Assembly (NCBI GenBank): GCA_016219185.1
Contig: JACRBZ010000061.1
Span: 23,256-87,255, forward strand
Direction of reading: 5' to 3'
Source: Deltaproteobacteria bacterium
Lineage (GTDB): Bacteria; Desulfobacterota; Desulfobacteria; Desulfobacterales; Desulfatirhabdiaceae
Length of the DNA: 64,000 nucleotides
Shown here: positions 29,336 through 37,649 of the stretch, in pieces
Numbering within the stretch: the stretch's first letter is position 1
Layout: every line of letters starts with the position of its first letter
Made by a program: the position numbers and the translations under genes
The notes under the pieces: model-generated
Databases searched by the model: none
What the model was told of the DNA's origin: nothing
The model's input: only the letters and a program-made list of their open reading frames with translations

Positions 29336-30142
29336 TTATTTACCTTTAAAGACTGGTTTTCGTTTTTCCACAAAGGCGGCAACGCCCTCTTTGCAATCCT
29401 CGGAAGCGTTGAGCCACATGACAGAACCGCGCTCGATTGCAAGGGCGGCCTCCATGCTGTCGCAAGTAATGGAGTTGTTGATCACGTTCTTGGCTGCTCT
29501 GAGAGCCAAAGGAGGCTTGGCGATCATTTCTCCCACAATCTTTTCCACTTCCTGATAGAGGGTTTCATTGGACGGCAATACGCGGTTGACCAATCCCCAG
29601 TGGCAGGCTTCTTCCGCAGAAATGACCTCACCCCGGTAAATCATCTCCTTCGCCCGGTTCACCGGGATCTTCCGCGGAAGGCGCACCGTTCCCCCCCAGC
29701 CGGCCAACAAACCCAGATTGATCTCAAGCAACCCGAACTTGGCGTTTTGACTGGTGTAGATGAAATCGCAACACAGCGCCAGTTCCATGCCGCCTGCAAA
29801 ACAGTATCCGTTGACCGCAGCGACAATCGGCTTTTCCATGTAATTCATAAGGTGTTGTATGCTGTTGCCGCGCTTATAAGCAAAATCGTACCCGCTCACG
29901 ATGTCCAGGCTCTGGAACAGCTTGATGTCCCCCCCGCTTGAAAATGCTTTATCGCCGGCACCCGTCAGAACCACACAGCGGATGTCGTTATCATGGGCGA
30001 TGTCGGTCAAGGCATGAAGGAGTTCCTGCTGCATCGTGTCCGAGAGTGCATTCATCATCTTTTCGTCGTTCAGGGTGATCCATAGCACCTCATCGCAAGG
30101 CCCTTTTCTCTGACAGATGATTTTTTCATATTCTTTACTCAT
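29336..30142 (-). CDS. Enoyl-CoA hydratase/isomerase family protein
   Basis: A 268-aa crotonase-fold enzyme. The start is ATG 30142 behind GGAGGAGG; the longer open frame overlaps the DUF35 gene. The oxyanion-hole segment is AFSSGGDIK, and both glutamates of true hydratases are present, in GGMELALCCD and FGLLEINLGLL (followed by AGWGGTVRLPR). It likely hydrates an enoyl-CoA made by the acyl-CoA dehydrogenase at 35618. It is downstream of the thiolase-fold/DUF35 pair on the same strand. Confidence 0.9.
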   Translation of the reverse strand: MSKEYEKIICQRKGPCDEVLWITLNDEKMMNALSDTMQQELLHALTDIAHDNDIRCVVLTGAGDKAFSSGGDIKLFQSLDIVSGYDFAYKRGNSIQHLMNYMEKPIVAAVNGYCFAGGMELALCCDFIYTSQNAKFGLLEINLGLLAGWGGTVRLPRKIPVNRAKEMIYRGEVISAEEACHWGLVNRVLPSNETLYQEVEKIVGEMIAKPPLALRAAKNVINNSITCDSMEAALAIERGSVMWLNASEDCKEGVAAFVEKRKPVFKGK

Positions 30143-30245
30143 GGGGATAATCCTCCTCCTTTCACTCCGTGGAAACATTTGATTGCGTCGGCCGGCAAAC
30201 CATACTGCCAGACACTGCCACGCAAATCGCATCGACTGATAGGAG

Positions 30246-30701
30246 CTACGGCTTGATGGGTTTCCATTTCGGAAGTGAAACTTCCTTAGACACATCCTCG
30301 AAAACGACCTCCAGTTCCATTCCGTTTTTTAACATATTATGATCGCACTCAACGATATTGGTTATCATACGCGGGCCTTCTTTAAGGTCGACCAGTCCCA
30401 GCACATAGGGTAAATCAGGCATGAAAGGAAAAGGCACACCGTATTCATTTATTGCGAAAGCATATAGTGTCGCCTTTCCGGACGCCTCAATCCACTCATG
30501 ATCATCGGAGTGGCATTCCGTGCAGTAAAGGTAAGGTGGATGATCGATATGACCACAGTCCTTGCACTGCTTCAACAGCAGCTTATGTTGTCCGGCACCA
30601 TCCCAGAAAGGCCTGGACCATTTTGTGGGAATAGGCATCGGTTTTGCGAAGTCCGCATCGGATAGGTTTAGTTTCTGTTTCAATTGCTCTTTGATATCCA
30701 T
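30246..30701 (-). CDS. DUF35 OB-fold/zinc-ribbon protein, partner of a thiolase-fold enzyme
   Basis: A 151-aa protein with an N-terminal rubredoxin-like zinc ribbon (C46, C49, C60, C63) and a C-terminal OB fold (AFAINEYGVPFPFMPDLPYV onward). DUF35 proteins pair with thiolase-fold enzymes; in actinobacterial steroid side-chain breakdown the Ltp2-type aldolase works with such a domain, and in archaea DUF35 binds acyl-CoA in the thiolase/HMG-CoA synthase complex. The gene is 20 bp behind the thiolase-fold gene and starts after GGGAGAG, so the two should form a complex. Confidence 0.88.
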   Translation of the reverse strand: MDIKEQLKQKLNLSDADFAKPMPIPTKWSRPFWDGAGQHKLLLKQCKDCGHIDHPPYLYCTECHSDDHEWIEASGKATLYAFAINEYGVPFPFMPDLPYVLGLVDLKEGPRMITNIVECDHNMLKNGMELEVVFEDVSKEVSLPKWKPIKP

Positions 30702-30721
30702 CAGCTCTCTCCCTTGTCGTG

Positions 30722-31918
30722 CTATGATTTCGGTATTTCGTTGCCCATTACCGTGAAGTGAATATCCATGAAGGCACCTCCCCCACAGTCCTCAATTAGA
30801 AATTTTGCACCGGGAACCTGTGCTCTCCCGGCTTTTCCCTGAAGCTGACGTACCCCCTCAACGAAAACGGCAAAACCCACACCTGTTCCCGTATGTCCAA
30901 AACTCATTGCCTCTCCATTGGTGGTACATGGGAATTTACCACCGGGGGCGGTTTCTCCGGATTTAAACAGGGCGCCTGATTGGCCGGGTTTAACGAAACC
31001 CAGGGCATCCGCCACCATGAGGGTGAAAAATGGATACGCACCGTAGATCTCGAATATATCCATATCCTCGGGACCGAGCCCTGCTTCTTCATAAGCCCTC
31101 TTGGCGGCGGGCTCAAAAAATTCATTCATCCTGCCGTAGTCTTTGCAGACAGCGTTTGTGATGCTTCGATGGGAATAACGGGAGCCCTCTCCAAGGATGT
31201 AGACCGGTCGTTCACAGATTTTTTTAGCCTTTTCCGCGGTGGTCATGATGTAGGCGCACCCGCCGTCTGCCAGAACATTGCACATAAACGCCGTCAACGG
31301 ATAGGCGACCATGCGGCTTTTCAAAACTTGTTCCACGGTAAGGGTCTTTTTGTGGAACATTGCATTTGGCTGTAAATTAGCCCACTTCCGATGTGAGACA
31401 CAGACAGCGGCAATCTGTTCAATGGTGGTTCCCGTGTAGGCCATGTAGCCCTGGGTCATCATGGCAGCCAGGGCATTGTAGGTCATGCCATATGGAAGAT
31501 CCCACTCCAGATCGGAACCTGCTATGGCAAAGTATTTGGACTGCTCGTTCATGCTGAATTGGGAAAAGCGTTGGGCATGGACCACCAGGACGGTATCTGT
31601 TTCACCTGAACGAAGTATCCCTTCAGCGGTCTTGCGGATGGTAAAACTGGACCCTCCCCCTGAGATGGTTGCCCCTGTGATTTTACATCCCTTGGCGCCG
31701 ATGGCCTCCGGCAGTCGGCCGAAAAACAATTCAGTATTATATTCGGCTCCCATAATATGGGCTGCTCCCAGAACAGCGCCAATCTCATTCTTATCGATAC
31801 CGGCGTCTCTTATCGCCAGTCTGGCCGCTGTATAGGCGATTTCAAACTCGCTCCGTTCCGGATAGATACCGCACGGCACTTCTCCGGTTCCGATAATCGC
31901 AAACTCTCCTTTGCTCAT
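30722..31918 (-). CDS. Thiolase-fold lipid-transfer-protein-like enzyme without the usual nucleophilic Cys
   Basis: A 398-aa SCP-x/Ltp-type thiolase-fold protein; ATG 31918 is taken because MSKGEFAIIGTG is the family start and it follows GGAGAG. The region that carries the nucleophilic Cys in true thiolases reads ITGATISGGGSSF (80-92) with no Cys, and the C-terminal motif is SFGHTGTGVGF instead of GHPxGATG. This resembles the Ltp2-type retro-aldolases that cleave side chains with a DUF35 partner, and the partner gene is directly downstream. It is the first gene of the long minus-strand train. Confidence 0.82.
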   Translation of the reverse strand: MSKGEFAIIGTGEVPCGIYPERSEFEIAYTAARLAIRDAGIDKNEIGAVLGAAHIMGAEYNTELFFGRLPEAIGAKGCKITGATISGGGSSFTIRKTAEGILRSGETDTVLVVHAQRFSQFSMNEQSKYFAIAGSDLEWDLPYGMTYNALAAMMTQGYMAYTGTTIEQIAAVCVSHRKWANLQPNAMFHKKTLTVEQVLKSRMVAYPLTAFMCNVLADGGCAYIMTTAEKAKKICERPVYILGEGSRYSHRSITNAVCKDYGRMNEFFEPAAKRAYEEAGLGPEDMDIFEIYGAYPFFTLMVADALGFVKPGQSGALFKSGETAPGGKFPCTTNGEAMSFGHTGTGVGFAVFVEGVRQLQGKAGRAQVPGAKFLIEDCGGGAFMDIHFTVMGNEIPKS

Positions 31919-32026
31919 GAATCTCTCCTTGATTATTGTTTCCGAATTAAATAGAGCATTCCACATATACTTTATTTAATTTAGACCCGATTTATTTATT
32001 CATAGTTTAAAATGAATTATAAAATA

Positions 32027-32036
32027 TGACCGGTCA
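32027..32036. promoter_or_regulatory. TGACCGGTCA palindrome, candidate TetR-type operator
   Basis: A perfect 10-bp palindrome in the divergent region, just downstream of the predicted minus-strand start site. TGACCGGTC half-sites are common in operators of TetR-family regulators of lipid and acyl-CoA genes, and a TetR-domain regulator is coded in this island (37650-38912). No second perfect copy was found in the window. Confidence 0.4.
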
Positions 32037-32050
32037 GTTGTTTAAAATAA

Positions 32051-32079
32051 TCAATACAAAAAGCATTACCGTGTGTCAA
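32051..32079 (-). promoter_or_regulatory. Sigma-70-like promoter for the minus-strand gene train
   Basis: On the minus strand TTGACA (32074-32079) and TATTGA (32051-32056) are separated by 17 bases. This would start a transcript near 32044, about 125 bases before the thiolase-fold gene. Confidence 0.5.
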
Positions 32080-32152
32080 GAAAAAAATGAAAGCACAAAT
32101 ATCAAATTAACATACTATAATTGTAGATATATAAATATTTTATATTTTTTTC

Positions 32153-32181
32153 TTGACAAACCCAAACCAGAATTATTATTG
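32153..32181 (+). promoter_or_regulatory. Weak promoter candidate for the CoA ligase operon; AT-rich divergent region
   Basis: TTGACA at 32153-32158 is perfect, but the -10 is poor: TATTAT at 15 bases or TTATTG at 17. The whole 31919-32340 interval is AT-rich and holds no gene; it separates the two divergent halves of the island. Confidence 0.35.
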
Positions 32182-32340
32182 TACATATAATATGAATATT
32201 CAGTCATTATATATGTCAACCATAACCTCCATCGCTGGATTTCCAGTTTCATTACTCAGATGGACATGCGTATAATGAATTGTCTGAACGACCTGATTCC
32301 TTGATTGGATGAAACCTTAACCCAAAACAGGAGTTCCACA

Positions 32341-33891
32341 ATGTATGTACTTGGTGATGTTCCGAAAAAGGGAGCGACGCTGAATCCCGACAAAACGGCT
32401 ATCGTCTTTGAGAACAGGCGGATTACTTTCAAAGAACTGGATGAGCGCGTCAACCGCCTGGCTAACGCGTTTATCGGTCTTGGGTGCAAAAAGGGTGACC
32501 GTCTCGCGATCCTGTCCGAAAACACCCATAAATACATGGAAGTATATTTTGCTGCCGCCAAGGCAGGCATGAGTGTGACGCCATTGAATTTCAGACTTTC
32601 CGACACCGAATTGGCCTACATTGTTAACGATAGTGAATCGGTGCTTTTTCTGGCCGGGGACGGTTATGAAGGCAGATCTAAAACGATCAAAAGCCAGTTG
32701 AAGCATATCAACAATTATATTTCATTGGATAACCATGCGGAAAGTCATCTGTTTTATGAGGATATTCTCCGGGAATCTTCGGTTGATGAGCCCAAAGTGC
32801 CGGTAAACGAAAATGATATGGCCATTCTTATGTACACCGGTGGCACAACCGGCCTTCCCAAGGGGGTAATGCTGTCGCATAGAAATATCCTGAGTGCGAT
32901 GTATGGTCTGATCATTTCCTTCACGATTACACGACACGACACGGAGTGTTTTATTCTTCCTCTTTTTCACATATCCCTCTGGCCGGTTCTTTGCGTTTTG
33001 ATGGTTGGGGGGACGGCTGTCATTATCCGCCGTCCTGACCTCCAAACCCTGCTCCAGGCCATTCAGAAGGAAAAATGTACGCACATTGTTCTGGTTCCGA
33101 CGCTTTTAAACTGGATACTCGATCTTTCGAACATCGATGAATTCGATCTCACCAGCCTCAGACTCATCACATATGCCGGCAGCCCGATGCCAGCCGAAAT
33201 CCTTAAAAAATGCATCAGCAAATTCGGGAATATCTTTGCACAGGGTTATGGTCTGACCGAGGCTGCGCCGCTTGTTACAACCCTGCATTCGGAAGATCAT
33301 TTTTTCGATGGACCCAAAGCCAAGTTGCTGATGAGCGTTGGTAAAGAGGGGGCCACAGTTAATGTGCGGGTAGTCGATGAGAACGATCAACCGGTCAATC
33401 CGGGGCAGGTAGGGGAGATTGTGGCCAGGGGGGAAAATATCATGATGGGTTACTGGAAAAATCCCGATCTTACAACCCAGGCACTCAGGGGCGGCTGGCT
33501 TCATACCGGTGATTTGGGAACCCTCGATGAAGAAGGATATATCTACCTGGTGGATCGAAAGGCGGATATGATCGTGACAGGGGGTGAAAACGTTTATCCA
33601 AAAGAGACCGAGGATATTCTTTATTCACACCCGGCCGTATTTGAGTGTGCGGTGGTTTCCGCTCCTGATGCAAAGTGGGGGGAACGGGTTCAGGCCGTCG
33701 TCGTTTTGAAAAATGGATGCCATGTCACTGAGGAGGAAATGATCACATATTGCAAGCAAAGGCTTGCCGGATACAAATGTCCAAAGAAAATCGATTTCTG
33801 GGATGACCTGCCCAAGACAACAGTCGGCAAAATCAAAAGGAAGGACGTCAAGAAACATTTCTGGGAAGGGTGCAAGAAAATGGTCGGATAA
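32341..33891 (+). CDS. Acyl-CoA synthetase (AMP-forming acid:CoA ligase)
   Basis: A 516-aa ANL-superfamily ligase. I take ATG 32341, seven bases after AGGAGT; a frame 12 codons longer lacks a ribosome binding site. Motifs in order: the P-loop MYTGGTTGLPKGVMLSH, GYGLTEAAP, HTGDLG, the hinge DRKADMIVTGGENVYP, and the C-terminal Lys region TTVGKIKRKD. It activates a carboxylic acid to its CoA thioester with ATP through an acyl-AMP. As the first plus-strand gene of the island it probably performs the entry step. Chain-length or ring specificity is not evident. Confidence 0.9.
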   Translation: MYVLGDVPKKGATLNPDKTAIVFENRRITFKELDERVNRLANAFIGLGCKKGDRLAILSENTHKYMEVYFAAAKAGMSVTPLNFRLSDTELAYIVNDSESVLFLAGDGYEGRSKTIKSQLKHINNYISLDNHAESHLFYEDILRESSVDEPKVPVNENDMAILMYTGGTTGLPKGVMLSHRNILSAMYGLIISFTITRHDTECFILPLFHISLWPVLCVLMVGGTAVIIRRPDLQTLLQAIQKEKCTHIVLVPTLLNWILDLSNIDEFDLTSLRLITYAGSPMPAEILKKCISKFGNIFAQGYGLTEAAPLVTTLHSEDHFFDGPKAKLLMSVGKEGATVNVRVVDENDQPVNPGQVGEIVARGENIMMGYWKNPDLTTQALRGGWLHTGDLGTLDEEGYIYLVDRKADMIVTGGENVYPKETEDILYSHPAVFECAVVSAPDAKWGERVQAVVVLKNGCHVTEEEMITYCKQRLAGYKCPKKIDFWDDLPKTTVGKIKRKDVKKHFWEGCKKMVG

Positions 33892-33919
33892 AATGTATTC
33901 AAATAACAAGGAGAATGTC

Positions 33920-35311
33920 ATGGCGAAGAAAAAGCTCGAAAAACAGCATCTCAAGACAATTACGAGTCCCATCAAGATGGGAGAATTGGAATTAAAGAAC
34001 CGCATGTGGTTGGCCCCCATGAACGAGACATTATCCGGGCACAATGGCGAAATGACCGAGCAATGCATCTCCTATTTTGCGGCTCGTGCCAAAGGTGGCG
34101 CTGCCGTGGTGAGTACCGGCGCAGTCATGGGTACGGAGATGTGTTCAAAATATGTTTGGGGTCGAAATCTTGCCTGTTATCACCCCGGGCATATGCAGGG
34201 ACTCACACTGCTGACAGATCGCATCCATTACTTTGGTTCCCTGGCATGTGTCCAAATGACCATCGGCTTCGGCAGACAGGGGCACTCTCATCACCATGAT
34301 GAACTGGTACCTTCAGCCTCCGCAGGTCTTCCCTACGAGATGGGTGTGGACAAGCAACCGGGCGGGGCTATCATTGCCTCATTTAAAGATGAGTATCCGC
34401 GGCAGGATATGGTCGGGCAGATGACCCGTGAAATGACGATCAACGAGATACGGAGCGAGCAGAAAGAGTTCGCCCATAGCTGCCAACTCGCATTGAAATC
34501 GGGTTTTGACATCATCGAGATCCATGCCCCTCACGGCTATCTGGAGCATTCATTTCTTTCCCCCGTAATAAACAAGCGTACTGATATGTACGGCGGCGAG
34601 TGGCGCAATCGAAAGCGGTTTTTAAATGAAGTGGCGGAGCAGATTCGGTATGCCTGTCCGGGTGCGGTCGTGGGAGCGCGCATCAGTAACATGGAATATT
34701 TTGAAGGCGGCCTGACAAAGGAAGAAATGATCGATGTGGCTCTGGATCTCCAGGATCGGGGCCTTGACTATATCAATCTTTCATCCGGAGGCGGTTATGA
34801 AGAAACCTTTCTTTTAGTCCCTGATTCAGACCATGCCGAGCACCTGCCAGATATAGCCATGGGCTTTAAAAAAGCGTTGAAAGTACCGACGATTGTGGCT
34901 TCTCAGCATGATCCGATCCAATCAAACAAAGATATGGAAGCAGGAAAATTCGATATTGCCGCCCTGGGAAGGCAGCTCTTCATTGATCCCGAATACCCCA
35001 ACAAGGTCATGAGGGGGGATTTGGATGAAATTAAAATCTGTACACGCTGCAATACATGCCTTGCCCGTTGTCTGGCGGGAATCGGGCCTGGCTGCCCCCA
35101 TAATCCGGAATTGGGCAGAGAATATGGGAATCCGGCATACATGATCGGTCCGCGTCAAAAACACGAGCACGTCATTCCGCCGGCCATGAGAAAAAAACCA
35201 ATGCCTGCATTGGATCGCCCCTGGTGGAAACCGGAGCTTCCAGCGCTAAAGAAACATTTCCGCAAATTCCGTGGACCGGGACCCGGACCCCGCAAGCCCT
35301 CGGCTGATTAG
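33920..35311 (+). CDS. Second NADH:flavin oxidoreductase (old yellow enzyme family) with [4Fe-4S] motif
   Basis: A 463-aa paralogue of the protein at 27847-29220, with the same start region (KTITSPIKMGELELKNRMWL), barrel motifs (IEIHAPHGYLEHSFLSP, NKRTDMYGGEW) and cluster motif CTRCNTCLARC with a further Cys in GPGC. It also lacks the C-terminal NAD(P)H domain. ATG 33920 follows AAGGAGA and is 28 bp after the ligase stop; the upstream frame is chance. Two such enzymes suggest two reductive or oxidative steps on different carbons, as BaiCD and BaiH do in bile-acid breakdown, or the two partners of a heteromer. Confidence 0.88.
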   Translation: MAKKKLEKQHLKTITSPIKMGELELKNRMWLAPMNETLSGHNGEMTEQCISYFAARAKGGAAVVSTGAVMGTEMCSKYVWGRNLACYHPGHMQGLTLLTDRIHYFGSLACVQMTIGFGRQGHSHHHDELVPSASAGLPYEMGVDKQPGGAIIASFKDEYPRQDMVGQMTREMTINEIRSEQKEFAHSCQLALKSGFDIIEIHAPHGYLEHSFLSPVINKRTDMYGGEWRNRKRFLNEVAEQIRYACPGAVVGARISNMEYFEGGLTKEEMIDVALDLQDRGLDYINLSSGGGYEETFLLVPDSDHAEHLPDIAMGFKKALKVPTIVASQHDPIQSNKDMEAGKFDIAALGRQLFIDPEYPNKVMRGDLDEIKICTRCNTCLARCLAGIGPGCPHNPELGREYGNPAYMIGPRQKHEHVIPPAMRKKPMPALDRPWWKPELPALKKHFRKFRGPGPGPRKPSAD

Positions 35312-35413
35312 ACAGGGATATTCAGAAAATCGGTCATCGGCCGTTTTTCACGGATCATTGGGATTTGAAATTGGCATCTGTTCCAAGCGCAATAGCCTAT
35401 TTGCGATTCATAA

Positions 35414-35587
35414 TATATAAAGGGGGTCTGCATTTCGCTGGCCTATTCCTGTAATAAGAATATGGATTTTCATTGTTCGCAACAAACTTTATATGAAGTC
35501 CCTCCTCCATATAGAGCAAGTGTCAGCAGAAATTATGACTGGGGTTCGGGTGTGGGTAGGCCAGCGAAATGGATGCCCCCTATATAT
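35414..35587. mobile_element. MITE-like element with about 30-bp terminal inverted repeats
   Basis: The left arm (35414-35445) contains GCATTTCGCTGGCCTA and the right arm (35557-35587) its complement TAGGCCAGCGAAATG, extended outward by AGGGGG/CCCCCT and TATATA. About 25 of 30 positions pair. The roughly 110-bp centre codes for nothing convincing. It sits between the OYE-type gene and the acyl-CoA dehydrogenase and may be a non-autonomous insertion; a long regulatory hairpin is the alternative. Confidence 0.5.
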
Positions 35588-35617
35588 CATTATCAACGAG
35601 AAAAGGAATTTTGAGAA

Positions 35618-36790
35618 ATGGACTTTGGATTTACAAGAGATCAGATTATGTTGCGTAAAAGCATGCGTGAATTCGTTGATAAGGAAATCAAAGGCGAATA
35701 CGCTCGGGATCTGGATGACGACCTGTCGAAAATGTTCATTGACGAGTCCATGTGGCAAAAGATTAAGGATCTTGGGATTTTTGCCGCGTCGGTGCCTGAA
35801 GAATATGGCGGTTTGGGGGGAAGCATCATAGATGACGTGATTATTTCCGAGGAATTCGCCAGAGGCTCAACTGCCGTGGCAATGTCCTTCGGAGCCACGA
35901 CCGGATTTGGCGCAAGGTCCATCCTCTTTGGCGGAACCGAGGAACAAAAGAGACTTTACCTCCCACAGATCGCCGAGGGGGAAATAAAGTTTGCCATGGC
36001 CGTTACTGAACCGGCAGGCGGAACCGATTTGCTTGGGGCCATTACAACGACTGCCAGACCCGAAGGCGACCATTTTATTGTCAGTGGCCAAAAAATATAT
36101 ATCACCAATGCCCACATGGCGGACTACATCCTAACCCTTGTCAGAACAGATGAGACGACGCGGAAAAAATCTAAATCCTTGACGCTTTTTCTTATGCCGG
36201 TTAAAGATAACCCTGGTGTAAAGATTGTTCCCATGAAAAAGTTCACCATCAAGGGCGCATCCGCCTGCGAGGTTTTTTTTGACAACGCCAAAGTGCCTGC
36301 CGAAAACATGGTGGGCGAACTCCATAATGGTTGGTATGTTCTTCTTAAAACTCTTAACCATGAAAGAATCATCGTGGCAGCCCTGACCAACGGGATAGGC
36401 CAGGCTGCACTTGAGGACATGGTGGCCTATGCAAAAAAGAGGGAAGCATTCGGCAGACCCATTGGGCAGTATCAATCGATTCAGCACAAAATAGCCGATA
36501 CCGCAATGGAGCTGGAGTTAGCCAAACTCATTACCTACAAGGCTGCATGGCTCCTGGAGGCTGGAAAACCCTGCCATATGGAAGCGGTAATGGCAAAGGT
36601 GTTCAGCTCCGAGATGGCATTCAAGGCCGGCACAAGGGGTCTTGATATTTTTGCAGGTTATGGAGTTACACTGGAATGTGATATGCAGAGGTATTTTAGA
36701 GATTCCAGGCAGTGTACGTTCTCTCCCATTTCGAACGAAATGGCGCGCAATTTTATCGCCGAGCAATTCGGTCTTCCAAAATCTTATTGA
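35618..36790 (+). CDS. Acyl-CoA dehydrogenase
   Basis: A 390-aa protein of usual family length with the N-terminal helical domain, FAMAVTEPAGGTDL (FAD and substrate contact), the beta-domain motif GQKIYITNAHMADY, and the C-terminal helices (REAFGRPIGQYQSIQ). The usual catalytic glutamate motif (YEGTSEI, after RYYRD) reads TFSPISNEM here, so the base at that place is lost. It may lie on another helix, as in isovaleryl-CoA and long-chain enzymes, or the substrate may differ. It needs ETF, which is not in the window. It would create the double bond used by the enoyl-CoA hydratase. Confidence 0.88.
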   Translation: MDFGFTRDQIMLRKSMREFVDKEIKGEYARDLDDDLSKMFIDESMWQKIKDLGIFAASVPEEYGGLGGSIIDDVIISEEFARGSTAVAMSFGATTGFGARSILFGGTEEQKRLYLPQIAEGEIKFAMAVTEPAGGTDLLGAITTTARPEGDHFIVSGQKIYITNAHMADYILTLVRTDETTRKKSKSLTLFLMPVKDNPGVKIVPMKKFTIKGASACEVFFDNAKVPAENMVGELHNGWYVLLKTLNHERIIVAALTNGIGQAALEDMVAYAKKREAFGRPIGQYQSIQHKIADTAMELELAKLITYKAAWLLEAGKPCHMEAVMAKVFSSEMAFKAGTRGLDIFAGYGVTLECDMQRYFRDSRQCTFSPISNEMARNFIAEQFGLPKSY

Positions 36791-36802
36791 TCGGGAGGCA
36801 TC

Positions 36803-37648
36803 GTGAAGATTCTTGGAATCAGCGCCAGTTGTCGAAAATGGGGAAATACGGAAATACTCATTCGTCACGTTTTACAGGGCGCGGCTGAGCAGGGAGCTGA
36901 AGTTCAGTTTCTGCGCTTGACCGACTTCACAATAAGCCAGTGCAAAGGATGCCTCACCTGTCTTTTCAAAGACCGGGATTGTATCATCCGCGATGATTTT
37001 GCCGTCATATTGGAGGCCCTGCGCCAGGCCGATGGCGTGGCGTTGGGCTCACCGATACACAACTTGTTCGCGGCCGGATCTGTGCAGATGTTAACGGCCA
37101 GACTATTTCGCCAAGCATACCATAGTGAATTTTCAGGAAAGGCGGGGGTTGCCATAACAATAGGCGGCATGCCGGGTTGGGAGGGCTGGGCACTGCCCCA
37201 GCTCGTCTCGTTCTTTCTTTCGCTTGGCATGCCGTTGGTGGATCAATTTATTGGATACGGCCAAGGCCCGGGTGAAATTTTTTATGATATCCAATCCTGT
37301 AACAGGGCAATAGAAGCCGGAAAACTCATGGCTGGCGGAGAGACCAACTTCAGAGGCTGCCCCGGGACCTGCCCGGTTTGTCATTGTGATTTGGTATTCA
37401 CCCGTGGTGATGGGCGGCCTTACTGCACGTTATGTGATCTTTCTGGAGCCTGGGTTGAGGAAGGAGGCACAAAACGATTTGTTCCCCTATCCGGATCTCG
37501 GCCTCGCTGGCAGACAATGCAGATTCGTGATCATTTTGACAACCTGATCCTTCCGTCCGGCAAACGCTTTTTGGGAAGAAAAGAAGAAATACAGGCAAAA
37601 CTTGATGCCTTTCGGAAAGGAGCGGGTGGAAGCGATTCCCAGGATTAA
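36803..37648 (+). CDS. Iron-sulfur flavoprotein (NADPH-dependent FMN reductase family) with extra Cys-rich C-terminus
   Basis: A 281-aa flavodoxin-fold protein. The FMN loop is SASCRKWGNTEIL (8-20), and the compact cluster motif CKGCLTCLFKDRDC matches the C-x2-C-x2-C-x4-7-C of iron-sulfur flavoproteins. A C-terminal extension has a second Cys-rich group, CPGTCPVCHCD with CTLCD, that looks like a zinc ribbon or another cluster. GTG 36803 follows GGGAGG, 12 bp after the dehydrogenase gene. It may move electrons between ferredoxin and the OYE-type enzymes. Confidence 0.85.
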   Translation: MKILGISASCRKWGNTEILIRHVLQGAAEQGAEVQFLRLTDFTISQCKGCLTCLFKDRDCIIRDDFAVILEALRQADGVALGSPIHNLFAAGSVQMLTARLFRQAYHSEFSGKAGVAITIGGMPGWEGWALPQLVSFFLSLGMPLVDQFIGYGQGPGEIFYDIQSCNRAIEAGKLMAGGETNFRGCPGTCPVCHCDLVFTRGDGRPYCTLCDLSGAWVEEGGTKRFVPLSGSRPRWQTMQIRDHFDNLILPSGKRFLGRKEEIQAKLDAFRKGAGGSDSQD

Positions 37649-37649
37649 G

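Noticed and set aside
35489..35758. Minus-strand 89-aa frame across the inverted-repeat element
   Set aside because: Partly antisense to the acyl-CoA dehydrogenase and partly in the MITE-like element; no transposase motif.
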